DNA of 64,000 nt, from the NCBI RefSeq assembly GCF_003173615.1, contig NZ_QGNA01000002.1:248001-312000 (forward strand). Direction: 5' to 3'. The position numbers and the translations under genes are program-made. This DNA comes from Falsiroseomonas bella. Its GTDB lineage: Bacteria > Pseudomonadota > Alphaproteobacteria > Acetobacterales > Acetobacteraceae. The stretch's first letter is position 1. The number at the start of each line of letters is the position of its first letter. Shown here piece after piece: positions 1-9,399 of the stretch. The notes beneath the pieces are model-generated. The model had not been told where the DNA came from. It saw only the letters and a program-made list of their open reading frames with translations, and did not search any database.

Positions 1-621
1 CAGGTGCTCGTCGCCGCTGGCGCAGAACGCCACATCCGGGCGCTTCGCCTTGCAGATGCGCCGCAGCGCGTCGTAGCGGTCCACCTCCCACGATCCTTCC
101 TTCACGCCCACCACCTCCGGCAGGTCGAGCAGGGCGGCGAAGGTTTCTTCCGTAAAGGCCATGCGGCCGGCGCCGTGATGCGCGGCAAACAGGAAGGTCG
201 GCATGCCCGGCACGGCGTCGAGGATCGTCCGATGATGCAGCAGCGCCATCTCCATGGTCTGCGCCAGGGCGAAGCCGTTGGGCAGGAAGACCATGATCGC
301 GTCGGCGCCCGCCGCGCGCGCGTCCCGCGCTTCCTCGGCCGCCTCCAGGCTGCTCTCGGCGTTCACCCCAGCGACGACGATGTGCGAGCCGCCGACCGTC
401 TCGACCGCGACCTCGACGGCCCGCCGCTTCTCGGCGCGACTGAGCAGAAAATTCTCGCCGGCATGGCCGTTCATCAGCACGCCCGCGATGCCCGGCCGCA
501 GCACGCAATGCGCGGTGTGCCGCGCATAGGCCTCCCAGTCCGGCGCGAAGTTCTCGCGCGTCATCGGTAGCACGGTCGAAGGATAGATGCCGTGGAAGCG
601 CGTCGGGCCTTTGGGGATCAT
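1..621 (-). CDS. DapA-family aldolase/deaminase, partial at left edge
   Basis: Member of the dihydrodipicolinate synthase/N-acetylneuraminate lyase family, which form a Schiff base with a 2-oxo acid. The ATG overlaps the stop of the upstream oxidase gene (ATGA); 207 codons are visible and the C-terminal part lies outside the window. The probable Schiff-base lysine is in VVGVKEGS. The usual tyrosine motif (YNxP) is replaced by FLFAAHHGAG, so this is unlikely to be true DapA. It follows, in one leftward operon, the three subunits of an HcnABC-type dehydrogenase. In hydroxyproline catabolism a DapA relative deaminates pyrroline-4-hydroxy-2-carboxylate made by such a dehydrogenase, which would fit. 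Family is seen in the sequence; substrate is inferred. Confidence 0.8.
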   Translation of the reverse strand, partial: MIPKGPTRFHGIYPSTVLPMTRENFAPDWEAYARHTAHCVLRPGIAGVLMNGHAGENFLLSRAEKRRAVEVAVETVGGSHIVVAGVNAESSLEAAEEARDARAAGADAIMVFLPNGFALAQTMEMALLHHRTILDAVPGMPTFLFAAHHGAGRMAFTEETFAALLDLPEVVGVKEGSWEVDRYDALRRICKAKRPDVAFCASGDEHL

Positions 622-1727
622 GCAGCCTCCATCGCCAGCAGGCGATCAATGGGGAACAGCGGCATCTCCGGCGCTTCGCCGGCTACGGCCTGTGCCAGCA
701 GCTTTCCGAAGTATGGACCGCTGGTGTAGCCGGAATGCACGCTGCCGATGATCCATGCGTTGTCTACCCCAGGGATCGGCCCGATGGCAGGCAGCGCATC
801 CGCTGTCTCGGCTTCCAGCCCCAGCCAGGCGCGCACGACGCGCGCATCGCGCAGCGCAGGGATGGTGTGCGCGGCGAGGCGCACATTGCCCCGGAAATTC
901 TCTGCGCGCACCGCGAGCCCGCCGCGCTGCCGGTCGCCGATGCCCTGCCAGCCGCCGCCGATCAGCACCGTGCCGTTCGCATACTGCTTCAGCGACAGCA
1001 GGCCCGAGGCCACGCCAAGCACCGTGCGCATCACCGGGCGGATGCGCTCCGTGACGACAAGCTGGTTGATCAGCACCTTGATCGGCAGCCGCACGCCGAG
1101 CCAGCCGGCCATCTCCTCCAGCCAGACGCCCCCCGCCAGCACGATGCGCTTCGCCTGAAGCGGGCCGGTCTCCGTCTCCAGCACGAAGCGCCCGGCCTCA
1201 CGGTCCACGCCCCAGACCGCGCGGTTCTCGAACAGCGCGACGCCCGCATTGAGCAGCGCCGGTCGGAAGGCGCGGCCCGTCAGATAGGCGCTCGTAAAGC
1301 CGTCGATGGGGCAATGCCCGGCCAGCAGCACGCGGTCGGACAGCCCCGGCTCGATCTCCATCGCCTGCCCACCGGAGATCAGCTCGATCGGCGCGCCGGC
1401 CGCGCGGCGGGCCTTCGCGCGCTCCTCCAGCATCGCCGCCTCGCGTTCCGTGAAGGCGACCGAAAGCCCCGGGCAGGCCACCGCCAGCACATGGCCGCCA
1501 TCGCACCATTCCGCCATGCGCAGCCACATCTCATGCGCGCGCAGCGCATAGGGGATCAGCGCCGCGCGGGTCATCTGCATCGTCAGCGTGCCGGCATTGA
1601 CGCCGGACGCCTCGCGGCAGATCGCGCCGCGATCCAGCAGCGCCACGCGCATGCCAGCGCGAGCAAGGTGCAGCGCCGTGCTGCAGCCCATGACGCCCGC
1701 GCCGACGATCGCGACGTCGAACGCCAT
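618..1727 (-). CDS. FAD-dependent amine/imino acid oxidoreductase (DadA/HcnC-like subunit)
   Basis: D-amino acid oxidase-fold flavoprotein of 369 residues. The N-terminal dinucleotide-binding motif reads VAIVGAGVMGCSTALHLA, and the C-terminal FAD-closing segment around GSVHSGYTSGPYFGKLL is typical of the glycine oxidase/sarcosine oxidase beta/HcnC group. It probably oxidises a secondary or D-amino acid and passes electrons to its two partner subunits rather than to oxygen. Its start overlaps the end of the next upstream gene by one base and its stop overlaps the DapA-like start, so the four genes are translationally coupled. D-hydroxyproline dehydrogenase beta subunit is the most attractive role; hydrogen cyanide synthase or another imino acid dehydrogenase are alternatives. 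Confidence 0.8.
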   Translation of the reverse strand: MAFDVAIVGAGVMGCSTALHLARAGMRVALLDRGAICREASGVNAGTLTMQMTRAALIPYALRAHEMWLRMAEWCDGGHVLAVACPGLSVAFTEREAAMLEERAKARRAAGAPIELISGGQAMEIEPGLSDRVLLAGHCPIDGFTSAYLTGRAFRPALLNAGVALFENRAVWGVDREAGRFVLETETGPLQAKRIVLAGGVWLEEMAGWLGVRLPIKVLINQLVVTERIRPVMRTVLGVASGLLSLKQYANGTVLIGGGWQGIGDRQRGGLAVRAENFRGNVRLAAHTIPALRDARVVRAWLGLEAETADALPAIGPIPGVDNAWIIGSVHSGYTSGPYFGKLLAQAVAGEAPEMPLFPIDRLLAMEAA

Positions 1728-3166
1728 CAGAGCGGCGCCGGCGCCGGCACAGGAATGTCGGCGTAGTCGAATTCGCCGAGCACCGCTTCCATCGGCACCG
1801 GCCGCAGCGGCAGGCGACCCGTGGCGAAGCCCGCGCGCTCCCGCCCGCCGACGCGACGCGCAACCAGCTCCGCCGCGGCCTCGCCGCAGAGCCGGCCCTG
1901 GCAGGGGCCCATGCCGCAGCGGGTGAACTGCTTGAGCTGGTTCATCTCGGTCGCGCCATCATCCAGCGCCGTCTCGATCTCCGCCCGCGTCACGCCCTCG
2001 CAGCGGCAGACCACCGTCTCCGGCGCGATCGCGTCCACCAGCGCCGGGCGCAGCGCCATCATCCGCGCCATGGCCTGTCCTGCCTGCGCGGCGCGCCACT
2101 GCTCCAGGGCCGGGCGCCGTCGCGCGCGCGCATGGGCGCGGCCATCCAGCACTCCCAGGTCGCGCAACGCGGCCAGCGCCGCGAGACGGCCCGCGGCCGG
2201 TGCCGCCGCCGCGCCGCGCACCCCGCCGCCATCGCCGGCCACGTAGAGAAGCGGCACGGAAACCCGGCGATCCGCATCCAGCACCGGCACCCAGCCGCCG
2301 GACTCGCGCGCATAGCGATGCGCAGCCCGGAACACGCGCGTCGCTTCCGTCGCCGGCACCAGCCCGTGTCCGATGCACAACGCATCGCAGTCGAAGCTTT
2401 CCGCCGCGCCGCCGGAAATCGGCTGCACGCGCACGCGCTCCACCGCCCCGACACCTTCCGCCGCGATCACCGCATGGGCCTGCAGCACCGGCACGCCGTT
2501 CGTCGCCAGCGCCGCGCGCCAGGCCAGGCCTCGCGCCAGCAGGTCCGGCCGCGCGAGCAGCGCGGGCATTGCGCGCGCCCATTCGCCACGCGTCGCAAGA
2601 TCGGCGATCGCGGCCACCTCCGAGCCCGCCTTCAGCAGCTTCGCCGCCACCGCGTAGAGCAGCGGTCCCGCGCCGGCCACCACCACCCGCCGCCCCGGAA
2701 GCACGCCCTGCGCCTTCAGCAGGATCGTCGCCGCCGCCAGACCGATCACGCCGGGCAGGGTCCAGCCGGGGAAGGGGATGATCCGCTCATGCGTGCCAGC
2801 GCAGAGCACCAGCGCGCGTGCCTCCAGCGTCACCGGCTCGCCATCGGGTGGCAGCGCATCGATGCGGAACGGAACCGGCGCTTCGCCTTGCCGCACCAGC
2901 GGCCCGCCGCCCAGCCCCCAGACGCGATGACCGAGCCGCAGCTCCGCCCCGCTCGCCGCCAGCGCGGCTCGCAGGGCATCGCCGGCGCGGCGGTCCGCAT
3001 CAGGGGGCACGACGAAGCCGGGCGGCGCCGCGCGATACACCTGCCCGCCGGGTGCCGGGCTTTCCTCCAGCAGCACCACCTTTGCCCCGCGCCGCGCCGC
3101 CTCGGTCGCCGCCGCCATGCCGGCGGGGCCGGCGCCGAGCACCGCGACGTCGTAGGGGTGCGTCAT
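1727..3166 (-). CDS. NAD(P)/FAD-dependent oxidoreductase with C-terminal [2Fe-2S] (HcnB-like subunit)
   Basis: Flavoprotein of 479 residues. An FAD-binding motif opens the protein (VAVLGAGPAGMAAATEAARR), a second dinucleotide fold lies near residue 165 (VVVAGAGPLLYAVAAKLL), and the end carries a BFD-like [2Fe-2S] domain with cysteines in CRCEG and CGMGPCQGRLC. This is the layout of HcnB and of the alpha subunit of heterotrimeric D-hydroxyproline and opine dehydrogenases. The ATG at 3166 was chosen because it overlaps the preceding stop as ATGA and immediately precedes the dinucleotide fold. It acts with the genes on both sides as one enzyme; substrate not determinable from sequence. Confidence 0.85.
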   Translation of the reverse strand: MTHPYDVAVLGAGPAGMAAATEAARRGAKVVLLEESPAPGGQVYRAAPPGFVVPPDADRRAGDALRAALAASGAELRLGHRVWGLGGGPLVRQGEAPVPFRIDALPPDGEPVTLEARALVLCAGTHERIIPFPGWTLPGVIGLAAATILLKAQGVLPGRRVVVAGAGPLLYAVAAKLLKAGSEVAAIADLATRGEWARAMPALLARPDLLARGLAWRAALATNGVPVLQAHAVIAAEGVGAVERVRVQPISGGAAESFDCDALCIGHGLVPATEATRVFRAAHRYARESGGWVPVLDADRRVSVPLLYVAGDGGGVRGAAAAPAAGRLAALAALRDLGVLDGRAHARARRRPALEQWRAAQAGQAMARMMALRPALVDAIAPETVVCRCEGVTRAEIETALDDGATEMNQLKQFTRCGMGPCQGRLCGEAAAELVARRVGGRERAGFATGRLPLRPVPMEAVLGEFDYADIPVPAPAPL

Positions 3167-3471
3167 GCCTCGGTCACCACCATGCCCGCGCGCACCGGCG
3201 TGATGCAGGCCTGCGCGAGCCGGCCGTCCACGCGCAGCAGGCATTGCTGGCAGGTGCCCATCATGCAGAAGGCCGCGCGCGGCGAACCGGGGCCTTCGCC
3301 CAGGCGTCGCACGCCCGCCACAATGAGCGCCGCCGCCAGGCTCTCGCCCACCGGCGCGCGCAGTTCCTGCCCGGCGAAGCTGAACGCCACCTCGGTGGGT
3401 CGTTCGACGCCGGCGATTCGCATGGATGCACGCACGACGGAGAGGATAGTGCGTGCGGCGCGCGCGTCCAT
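3163..3471 (-). CDS. (2Fe-2S)-binding protein (HcnA-like gamma subunit)
   Basis: Small ferredoxin-fold subunit. The cysteine pattern CMMGTCQQC followed by a later cysteine (QACITP) is that of plant-type [2Fe-2S] domains found in HcnA and in sarcosine/hydroxyproline dehydrogenase gamma subunits. It would carry electrons from the two flavoproteins encoded next. The start at 3471 has a run of six G as a ribosome binding site six bases upstream; an alternative ATG at 3423 gives a length closer to the family norm but lacks such a site. It is the first gene of the operon; the promoter must lie in the 37-bp gap shared with the divergent ABC gene or overlap its start. Confidence 0.8.
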   Translation of the reverse strand: MDARAARTILSVVRASMRIAGVERPTEVAFSFAGQELRAPVGESLAAALIVAGVRRLGEGPGSPRAAFCMMGTCQQCLLRVDGRLAQACITPVRAGMVVTEA

Positions 3472-3508
3472 GCTTGACCCCCCGCGACGGCGCCGGGACA
3501 CTCGCCAG

Positions 3509-4249
<741 letters not shown>

Positions 4250-4263
4250 ACGGGAGCGCACCG

Positions 4264-5175
4264 ATGCCCTGGACCCCGCCCGGATCGCATCTGCTGCAGG
4301 GCGCGATCGACTGCCACGTACACTGCGCGCCGCATCTCAACGGCCGCTCCGTCAATGTGTTCGAGGCCGTGCGCCAGGCGGCGGCCGCGGGCATGCGCGG
4401 CATCGGCATCATGTGCAACTTCCAGAACAGCTCGGGCTTCGCCGCGCTGGCGAATGACGAGCTCGGCCATCTCGGCTGCCACGCCTTCGGCGGCGTGATC
4501 ATGCAGCCCACCGCCGGCGGCGTGACGCTGGAGGTCGCGAAGGCCGCCATCGGATACGGCTACGGCCCCGGCACGGGCGCACGCTTCGTCAGCCTGCCGA
4601 CGCACCACACGCGCTACATCGCCGAGCGCGAGGGCCGCAGCCCCGCCTTTCTCGAAACCACCTTCCAGGTGCCGCCGAACGGTCGCGTGCCGGATCCCGT
4701 CCCCGCGATCATGGAGCTCTGCGCCGAGAAGGACGTGGTTTTCGATTGCGGCCATGTCTCCGGCCGGGAAGCCGTTGCGCTTGCCGAGGAGGCGAAGCGC
4801 CGCGGCGTCCACCGCCTGCGCACGCATGGCAGCCGCTACGCCGAGGACGAGATCCGCGCCATCGTCGCACTCGGCGGCTATGTGGAACTGTCCTTTTTCA
4901 TCCTCACCCATGCCACCCAGGTCGGCCTGACCCATGTGGACGAGGAGAAGCACCGCATCGCCGGCGGCGCCACGATCCACGACTTCGCCCCCCGCATCCG
5001 TGCCGCCGGCGAGCGCTGCATCCTCTCCACCGATGCCGGCGTCTTCCTGCTGCCGCCCCCGGTCGAGGCCTTCCGCGAATACCTGCTGCTGGTGGAGAGC
5101 GTCGGCTTCAGCGAGGCGGAGATCCGCCGCATGACGGCAACGAACCCGGCGGCGCTGTTCGGACTGTCGGCCTGA
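4264..5175 (+). CDS. Metal-dependent hydrolase-like protein (resembles DUF6282 family)
   Basis: Protein of 303 residues with an amidohydrolase-like metal site: DCHVHCAPH near the N-terminus, CGHVSG near residue 160 and STDAGVF near residue 258, the pattern of TIM-barrel metal-dependent hydrolases. It resembles proteins annotated DUF6282; its substrate is unknown. The ATG is preceded by GGGAG eight bases upstream and lies 14 bp after the ABC ATPase, so the two are probably co-transcribed. A near-perfect short inverted repeat (ACACGC-GAT-GCGTGT, 5175-5189) follows the stop and may end the transcript. Confidence 0.65.
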   Translation: MPWTPPGSHLLQGAIDCHVHCAPHLNGRSVNVFEAVRQAAAAGMRGIGIMCNFQNSSGFAALANDELGHLGCHAFGGVIMQPTAGGVTLEVAKAAIGYGYGPGTGARFVSLPTHHTRYIAEREGRSPAFLETTFQVPPNGRVPDPVPAIMELCAEKDVVFDCGHVSGREAVALAEEAKRRGVHRLRTHGSRYAEDEIRAIVALGGYVELSFFILTHATQVGLTHVDEEKHRIAGGATIHDFAPRIRAAGERCILSTDAGVFLLPPPVEAFREYLLLVESVGFSEAEIRRMTATNPAALFGLSA

Positions 5176-5324
5176 CACGCGATGCGTGTGACGCTTCGCG
5201 ACAAGGCGCGCGCAGCGATCAAGCCGGCGTGAGTCACGAAGCCGTGCGCGCCACGGCTGCGGCGCGGCCGGCACGCCGGGCGTAGTGTCGCGCCCCTTCG
5301 TTCGCGCGCGGGGCACATCGTTCC

Positions 5325-6866
5325 ATGTCATCGCCTCTGGTCGGCGCCTGGCCGCCCTTTCTTGCGGCGTCCGGCTTCTGTTCGCTGGTCTCGCCCGAAC
5401 TGGCCTGGCTGCATCTGCTCTCGGACCTGGCGATCGGGTTGTCGTACCTGTCGATCCCGGCGGTCCTGCTCGTCGTGCTGCTGCGGCGGCGCGACCTTGC
5501 CTATCCCTGGCTGGTCGGGCTGTTCGCGCTGTTCATCGTCGCCTGCGGGTTGACGCACCTGATGCATGCCTGGACTCTGTTCAGCCCCGCGCCCGTGCTG
5601 GACACGCTGCTGAAGGCCATCACCGCCGCCATATCCGTAACCGTGGCGGTGACGCTCTGGCCGGTGCTGCCGCGCCTGCTGGCGCTCCGTTCGCCCGCCG
5701 CGCTGGAACGCGAGGTGATGGAGCGCCGCGCCGCCGAGGAACGGCTGGGGACCTTCCTCGCGAACCTCGCGGAAGCCGTGTTCGTCGTGCGCGTCCACCC
5801 GGACGGACGGCTGCAGATCGAAAGCGTCAACCCGGCCTTCGAGCGCATGTTCAGCGTGCCGGGCGAGGGCCTGGCAGGTGCCGCGCCCGAGACGGCCCTG
5901 CCGCCGCCCCTTGCCGAGTTGGCACTGCCGCGCTGGCGCAAGGTGGCGGAGCAGGGCGCGCCCATGGAATACGAGATCACCGCCGACCTGCCGTCAGGTC
6001 GCCTCACCTGGCAGACCGTGCTGGTTCCGCTGCGCGGCGCGGATGGCCGCGTCGAACGCCTCCTCGGCTCGGCGCGCGACGTCACAGCGACGCGACGGCT
6101 GCAGGCGGGACTGGTGCAGAGCGCCCGCCTCGCCACGGTCGGCACCATGTGCGCGGGCCTGGCGCATGAGGCAAGCCAGCCGCTGAACACCGCATCGCTC
6201 TGGTTGCGTCGCGCCCGGGCCGCCGCCCGCGGCCTGCCGGAGGCGGAACGCGCCGCCTTCGCGCGCGCCGCGGCGGTGGTGGAGGACCAGCTGCGCCGTG
6301 CCGGTGACCTGGTGGCGCGCATCCGCTCCCTCGCCGGCGCCGAACCCGAAGCCGCAGGCCGCTTCGACGCGAAGGAGCCGGTCGCAGCCGCCTTCCGCCT
6401 CGCCGCCTCGGAGGCGGCCGCGGAGGGGATCACGATGACGCTGCGCGCCGCCGATGGCCCATTGCCGGTCCAAGGCAGCGCCGGCCGCCTGGAACAGGCC
6501 ATGATGAACCTGCTCGCCAACGCCCGCGACGCCGTGATCGAGCGCCGCCGCAACCAGCCGGACGCGCCGGCTTCGGTGGAGGTGGCGCTGGCGCAGCAAT
6601 CGGGCTCGGTCGTGGTCGAGGTGCGCGACAGCGGCGTCGGTATCCCGGAGGCCGTTGCGGACGCGATCTTCGACCCGTTCTTCACGACGAAGGATCCTGG
6701 GCGCGGGATCGGGCTCGGCCTGCCCTTCGCCGCCAGCGCCGCCCGCGCCATGGGCGGCCGGCTGGAGGCGTGGAACCGCCCCGGCGGCGGCGCGAATTTC
6801 CGCCTGGAACTGCCGCTGGCCGATGCGGGTGCGGTCCCCGCGGGTGCCGGCGCGGTTCCTGCCTGA
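5325..6866 (+). CDS. Ethylene-receptor-like membrane sensor histidine kinase with PAS domain
   Basis: Sensor kinase of 513 residues. Residues about 25-125 form three membrane helices that align without gaps to the plant ETR1 ethylene-binding domain with an offset of nine: Asp34, Tyr41, Pro45, Cys74 and His78 correspond to ETR1 Asp25, Tyr32, Pro36, Cys65 and His69, the last two being the copper ligands. A PAS-like domain follows (about 150-255), then a kinase core with H-box AHEASQPLN near residue 280, N-box LLANARDAV, and G-boxes DSGVGIP and GRGIGLGLP. The C-terminus ends in a short Ala/Val/Pro/Gly repeat. The response regulator gene starts 12 bp downstream. Residues are seen directly; ethylene as ligand is inferred from the family. 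Confidence 0.88.
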   Translation: MSSPLVGAWPPFLAASGFCSLVSPELAWLHLLSDLAIGLSYLSIPAVLLVVLLRRRDLAYPWLVGLFALFIVACGLTHLMHAWTLFSPAPVLDTLLKAITAAISVTVAVTLWPVLPRLLALRSPAALEREVMERRAAEERLGTFLANLAEAVFVVRVHPDGRLQIESVNPAFERMFSVPGEGLAGAAPETALPPPLAELALPRWRKVAEQGAPMEYEITADLPSGRLTWQTVLVPLRGADGRVERLLGSARDVTATRRLQAGLVQSARLATVGTMCAGLAHEASQPLNTASLWLRRARAAARGLPEAERAAFARAAAVVEDQLRRAGDLVARIRSLAGAEPEAAGRFDAKEPVAAAFRLAASEAAAEGITMTLRAADGPLPVQGSAGRLEQAMMNLLANARDAVIERRRNQPDAPASVEVALAQQSGSVVVEVRDSGVGIPEAVADAIFDPFFTTKDPGRGIGLGLPFAASAARAMGGRLEAWNRPGGGANFRLELPLADAGAVPAGAGAVPA

Positions 6867-6878
6867 GGCAGCTTCGGG

Positions 6879-7268
6879 ATGCAGGAGCATGCCGCAACGC
6901 CGCGCATCCTGGTCGCCGAGGACGAGATCCTCGCGGCGCTGGCGATCGAGGATGAATTGCTGGGCGAGGGCTATGCCGTGGAGGTGGCGGCCGACGGCCA
7001 GGCAGCGCTCGAGGCTGCGCGGCGCCGCATGCCCGACCTGCTGCTGACCGACCTCCGCATGCCGCGCCTCGACGGCATCGGCCTGATTCGCGCCCTGCGC
7101 GGCATGGCGCCGCTGCTGCCGGTCGTGGTGATGACGGGCTATGTCCCCTCCGACGGCGCCGCCGCCTTTCGCCAGGACGGGGAGGGGCCGGTCGCGCTCT
7201 TCTCCAAGCCGGTGGACATGGATGCCCTGATCCTGGAACTCCGCCGCCTGCTGCCGCTGGTGGGATAG
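6879..7268 (+). CDS. Single-domain response regulator
   Basis: Receiver-only protein of 129 residues. The acidic pair is in VAEDE, the phospho-acceptor aspartate in LLTDLRMP, the conserved threonine in VVMTGY and the lysine in FSKPVD. It has no DNA-binding output domain, so it probably relays phosphate to another protein or acts by protein contact. Twelve bases separate it from the ethylene-receptor-like kinase, its likely partner. Confidence 0.92.
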   Translation: MQEHAATPRILVAEDEILAALAIEDELLGEGYAVEVAADGQAALEAARRRMPDLLLTDLRMPRLDGIGLIRALRGMAPLLPVVVMTGYVPSDGAAAFRQDGEGPVALFSKPVDMDALILELRRLLPLVG

Positions 7269-7362
7269 GCCCCGGGCCGTCCGCGCGGCATGATCCGCCA
7301 GGAATGCGGAAGGAGTGCAGGACGATGAGAATCATGCAGGCAGGCTTCGCAAGCGGGCGCGC

Positions 7363-8121
7363 ATGACCGGCCACTTCTCCCTTGCCGGCAGCGTCGCGCT
7401 CGTCACCGGCGCGTCCGGCGGCCTCGGCCGGCATTTCGCGCGCGTGCTGCATGTGGCCGGCGCCGCCGTGGTCCTGGCGGCACGCCGGGCAGAGAGCGTG
7501 GCCGCAGCGGCGACGGCGCTCGGCGACCGCGCCATGCCCGTCGCGCTGGATGTGACGGACGCGGGCTCGATCGCCGCGGCGCTGGATGCCGTGGAGGCAC
7601 GCTTCGGTCCCTGCGACGTGCTGGTGAACAATGCCGGCATCGCCGTCACCAAGCCCTTCCTGCAGCAGGAGGAAGCCGACTGGGACCAGGTGATGGACGT
7701 GGACCTGCGCGGCGCCTTCGTGATGGCGCAGGCCGCGGCGCGGCGGATGGTCGCGGCGGGAAAGGGCGGCGCCATCGTCAACATCGCCTCGATCGGCGGC
7801 GTCCGCATCATACCCGGCGTCGCGGCCTACACCGCGGCCAAGGCCGGGCTGCTCCAGCTCACCCGGCAGATGGGCGTGGAACTGGCGCGCCACCGCATCC
7901 GCGTGAATGCCATCGCGCCCGGCTACATCGAGACCGACATCAATCGCGATTTCTTTGCCTCCGAGGCCGGGCAGGCGATGGTGAAGCGCATCCCGCAGCG
8001 CCGGCTCGGCACGCCGGACGACCTTACGGGGCCCCTGCTGCTGCTGGCCAGCGAAGCAGGCGCGCATATGACGGGCAGCGTCATCACCGTGGATGGCGGG
8101 CACAGCGTCAACGCGCTGTAG
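7363..8121 (+). CDS. SDR family NAD(P)-dependent oxidoreductase
   Basis: Classical short-chain dehydrogenase of 252 residues: cofactor motif TGASGGLG, NNAG near residue 85, catalytic Ser in IASIGG, YTAAK with the Tyr-Lys pair, and a C-terminal GSVITVDGGHS. It resembles 3-oxoacyl-ACP reductase/FabG-like enzymes; substrate unknown. No strong ribosome binding site precedes the ATG; an in-frame GTG at 7315 would add 16 residues but these lack similarity to the fold, so the ATG is preferred. The adjacent acyl-CoA dehydrogenase suggests a role in acyl-CoA oxidation. Confidence 0.85.
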   Translation: MTGHFSLAGSVALVTGASGGLGRHFARVLHVAGAAVVLAARRAESVAAAATALGDRAMPVALDVTDAGSIAAALDAVEARFGPCDVLVNNAGIAVTKPFLQQEEADWDQVMDVDLRGAFVMAQAAARRMVAAGKGGAIVNIASIGGVRIIPGVAAYTAAKAGLLQLTRQMGVELARHRIRVNAIAPGYIETDINRDFFASEAGQAMVKRIPQRRLGTPDDLTGPLLLLASEAGAHMTGSVITVDGGHSVNAL

Positions 8122-8129
8122 CGGCCCGA

Positions 8130-8153
8130 CCCTCCCCCAGGCCGGGGGGAGGG
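8130..8153. terminator. GC-rich hairpin between SDR and acyl-CoA dehydrogenase
   Basis: Nine-base-pair inverted repeat (CCCTCCCCC / GGGGGAGGG) with a six-base loop directly after the SDR stop. No T-run follows, so it may act as a weak terminator or mRNA-stabilising structure rather than a classical rho-independent terminator. Confidence 0.4.
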
Positions 8154-8193
8154 CGTAAGATGCGCGGAACGCCAGCGCAGCCGGAACGCCGAC

Positions 8194-9399
8194 ATGGATT
8201 TCTCCCTCCCGCCCGAGATCGACGCCGTCCGCGCGAAGCTCCGCGCCTTCGTGGATGAGCGCCTGATCCCGCTCGAAGCCGACCGCGCCAACTACGACGC
8301 GCACGAGAACATCCACCCGGACGTGCTGAAGCGCCTGCGCGCCGAGGCGAAGGCGGAGGGGCTCTGGGCCCTGCAGATGCCGAAGCACCGCGGCGGCGGC
8401 GGATTGCCCGTGGTCGGCATGGCCGCCTGCTACGAGGAGATGAACCGCTCCATCTTCGGCCCCGTCGTGTTCAACAGCGCCGCACCCGACGACGGCAACA
8501 TGATCGTGCTGGAGAAGGTCGCGACCGAGGCGCAGAAGGCGAAATGGCTGCAGCCGATCGTGGACGGCGCGGTGCAGTCCAGCTTCGCGATGACGGAGCC
8601 CGATGGCTGCGGCAGCGATCCCGGCCTGACCTACACGCAGGCCGAGCGCATCGGCAACGACCGCTGGCGCATAACGGGGCGCAAGCACTACATCACCGGT
8701 GCCGGCGAGGCGAAGCACTTCCTGCTGATCGCGCGCACCTCCGACGATGAACGCAAGGGCCTCACCTGCTTCCTGTTTCATGCCGACCAGCCGGGCTGGG
8801 AGATCGTGCGTCGCATCCCGATCATGGGGCCGGAGGAGCATGGCGGGCATTGCGAACTCCGCTTCGACGGGCTCGAAGTGCCGGACGAGAATGTCCTGAT
8901 GGGCGTCGGCGACGGGCTCAAGCTCACGCAGATCCGCCTCGGGACGGCGCGGTTGACGCACTGCATGCGCTGGCTCGGCATGGGGCGGCGCGCGCTGGAG
9001 ATCGCGATGGAGCGCATCCGCACGCGCGAAAGCTTCGGCATGAAGCTGATCGACCGCGAGAGCGTGCAGGGCCTGATCGGCGAGGCCGCGATGGAGCTGG
9101 AGATTGGCCGCCTGCTGACCATGAAGGCGGCCTGGGTGCTGGACCAGGGCGGCTTCGCGCGCAAGGAGGTTTCGATGGCGAAGATCGTCGTGGCCGATGC
9201 GCTGCACAAGGCGGTGGACACCGCTCTGCAGCTGCTCGGCGCGCGCGGCTATTCCAAGGACACGCCCATCGAGTGGATGTATCGCTACGCTCGCCAGGCC
9301 CGCCTGGTGGATGGCGCGAGCGAGGTGCACCGCATGGTGCTGGCGAACTTCCTGCGCCGCGAGGGCACCGACTTCTTCCGGTGGGGCGCGCATGGATGA
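8194..9399 (+). CDS. Acyl-CoA dehydrogenase family protein
   Basis: Protein of 401 residues with the acyl-CoA dehydrogenase layout: helical N-domain, FAD-binding beta-domain with AMTEPDGCGSDP, and C-terminal helical domain with FGMKLIDRESVQGLIGEAA and the late QLLGARGYSKDTPIEWMYRYAR segment. It oxidises an acyl-CoA thioester and feeds electrons to ETF. The following phosphotransferase gene overlaps its stop by eight bases, an arrangement also seen as a fusion in the ACAD10/ACAD11 proteins, suggesting work on hydroxylated or unusual fatty acids that are phosphorylated first. That link is inference from the family. Confidence 0.9.
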   Translation: MDFSLPPEIDAVRAKLRAFVDERLIPLEADRANYDAHENIHPDVLKRLRAEAKAEGLWALQMPKHRGGGGLPVVGMAACYEEMNRSIFGPVVFNSAAPDDGNMIVLEKVATEAQKAKWLQPIVDGAVQSSFAMTEPDGCGSDPGLTYTQAERIGNDRWRITGRKHYITGAGEAKHFLLIARTSDDERKGLTCFLFHADQPGWEIVRRIPIMGPEEHGGHCELRFDGLEVPDENVLMGVGDGLKLTQIRLGTARLTHCMRWLGMGRRALEIAMERIRTRESFGMKLIDRESVQGLIGEAAMELEIGRLLTMKAAWVLDQGGFARKEVSMAKIVVADALHKAVDTALQLLGARGYSKDTPIEWMYRYARQARLVDGASEVHRMVLANFLRREGTDFFRWGAHG

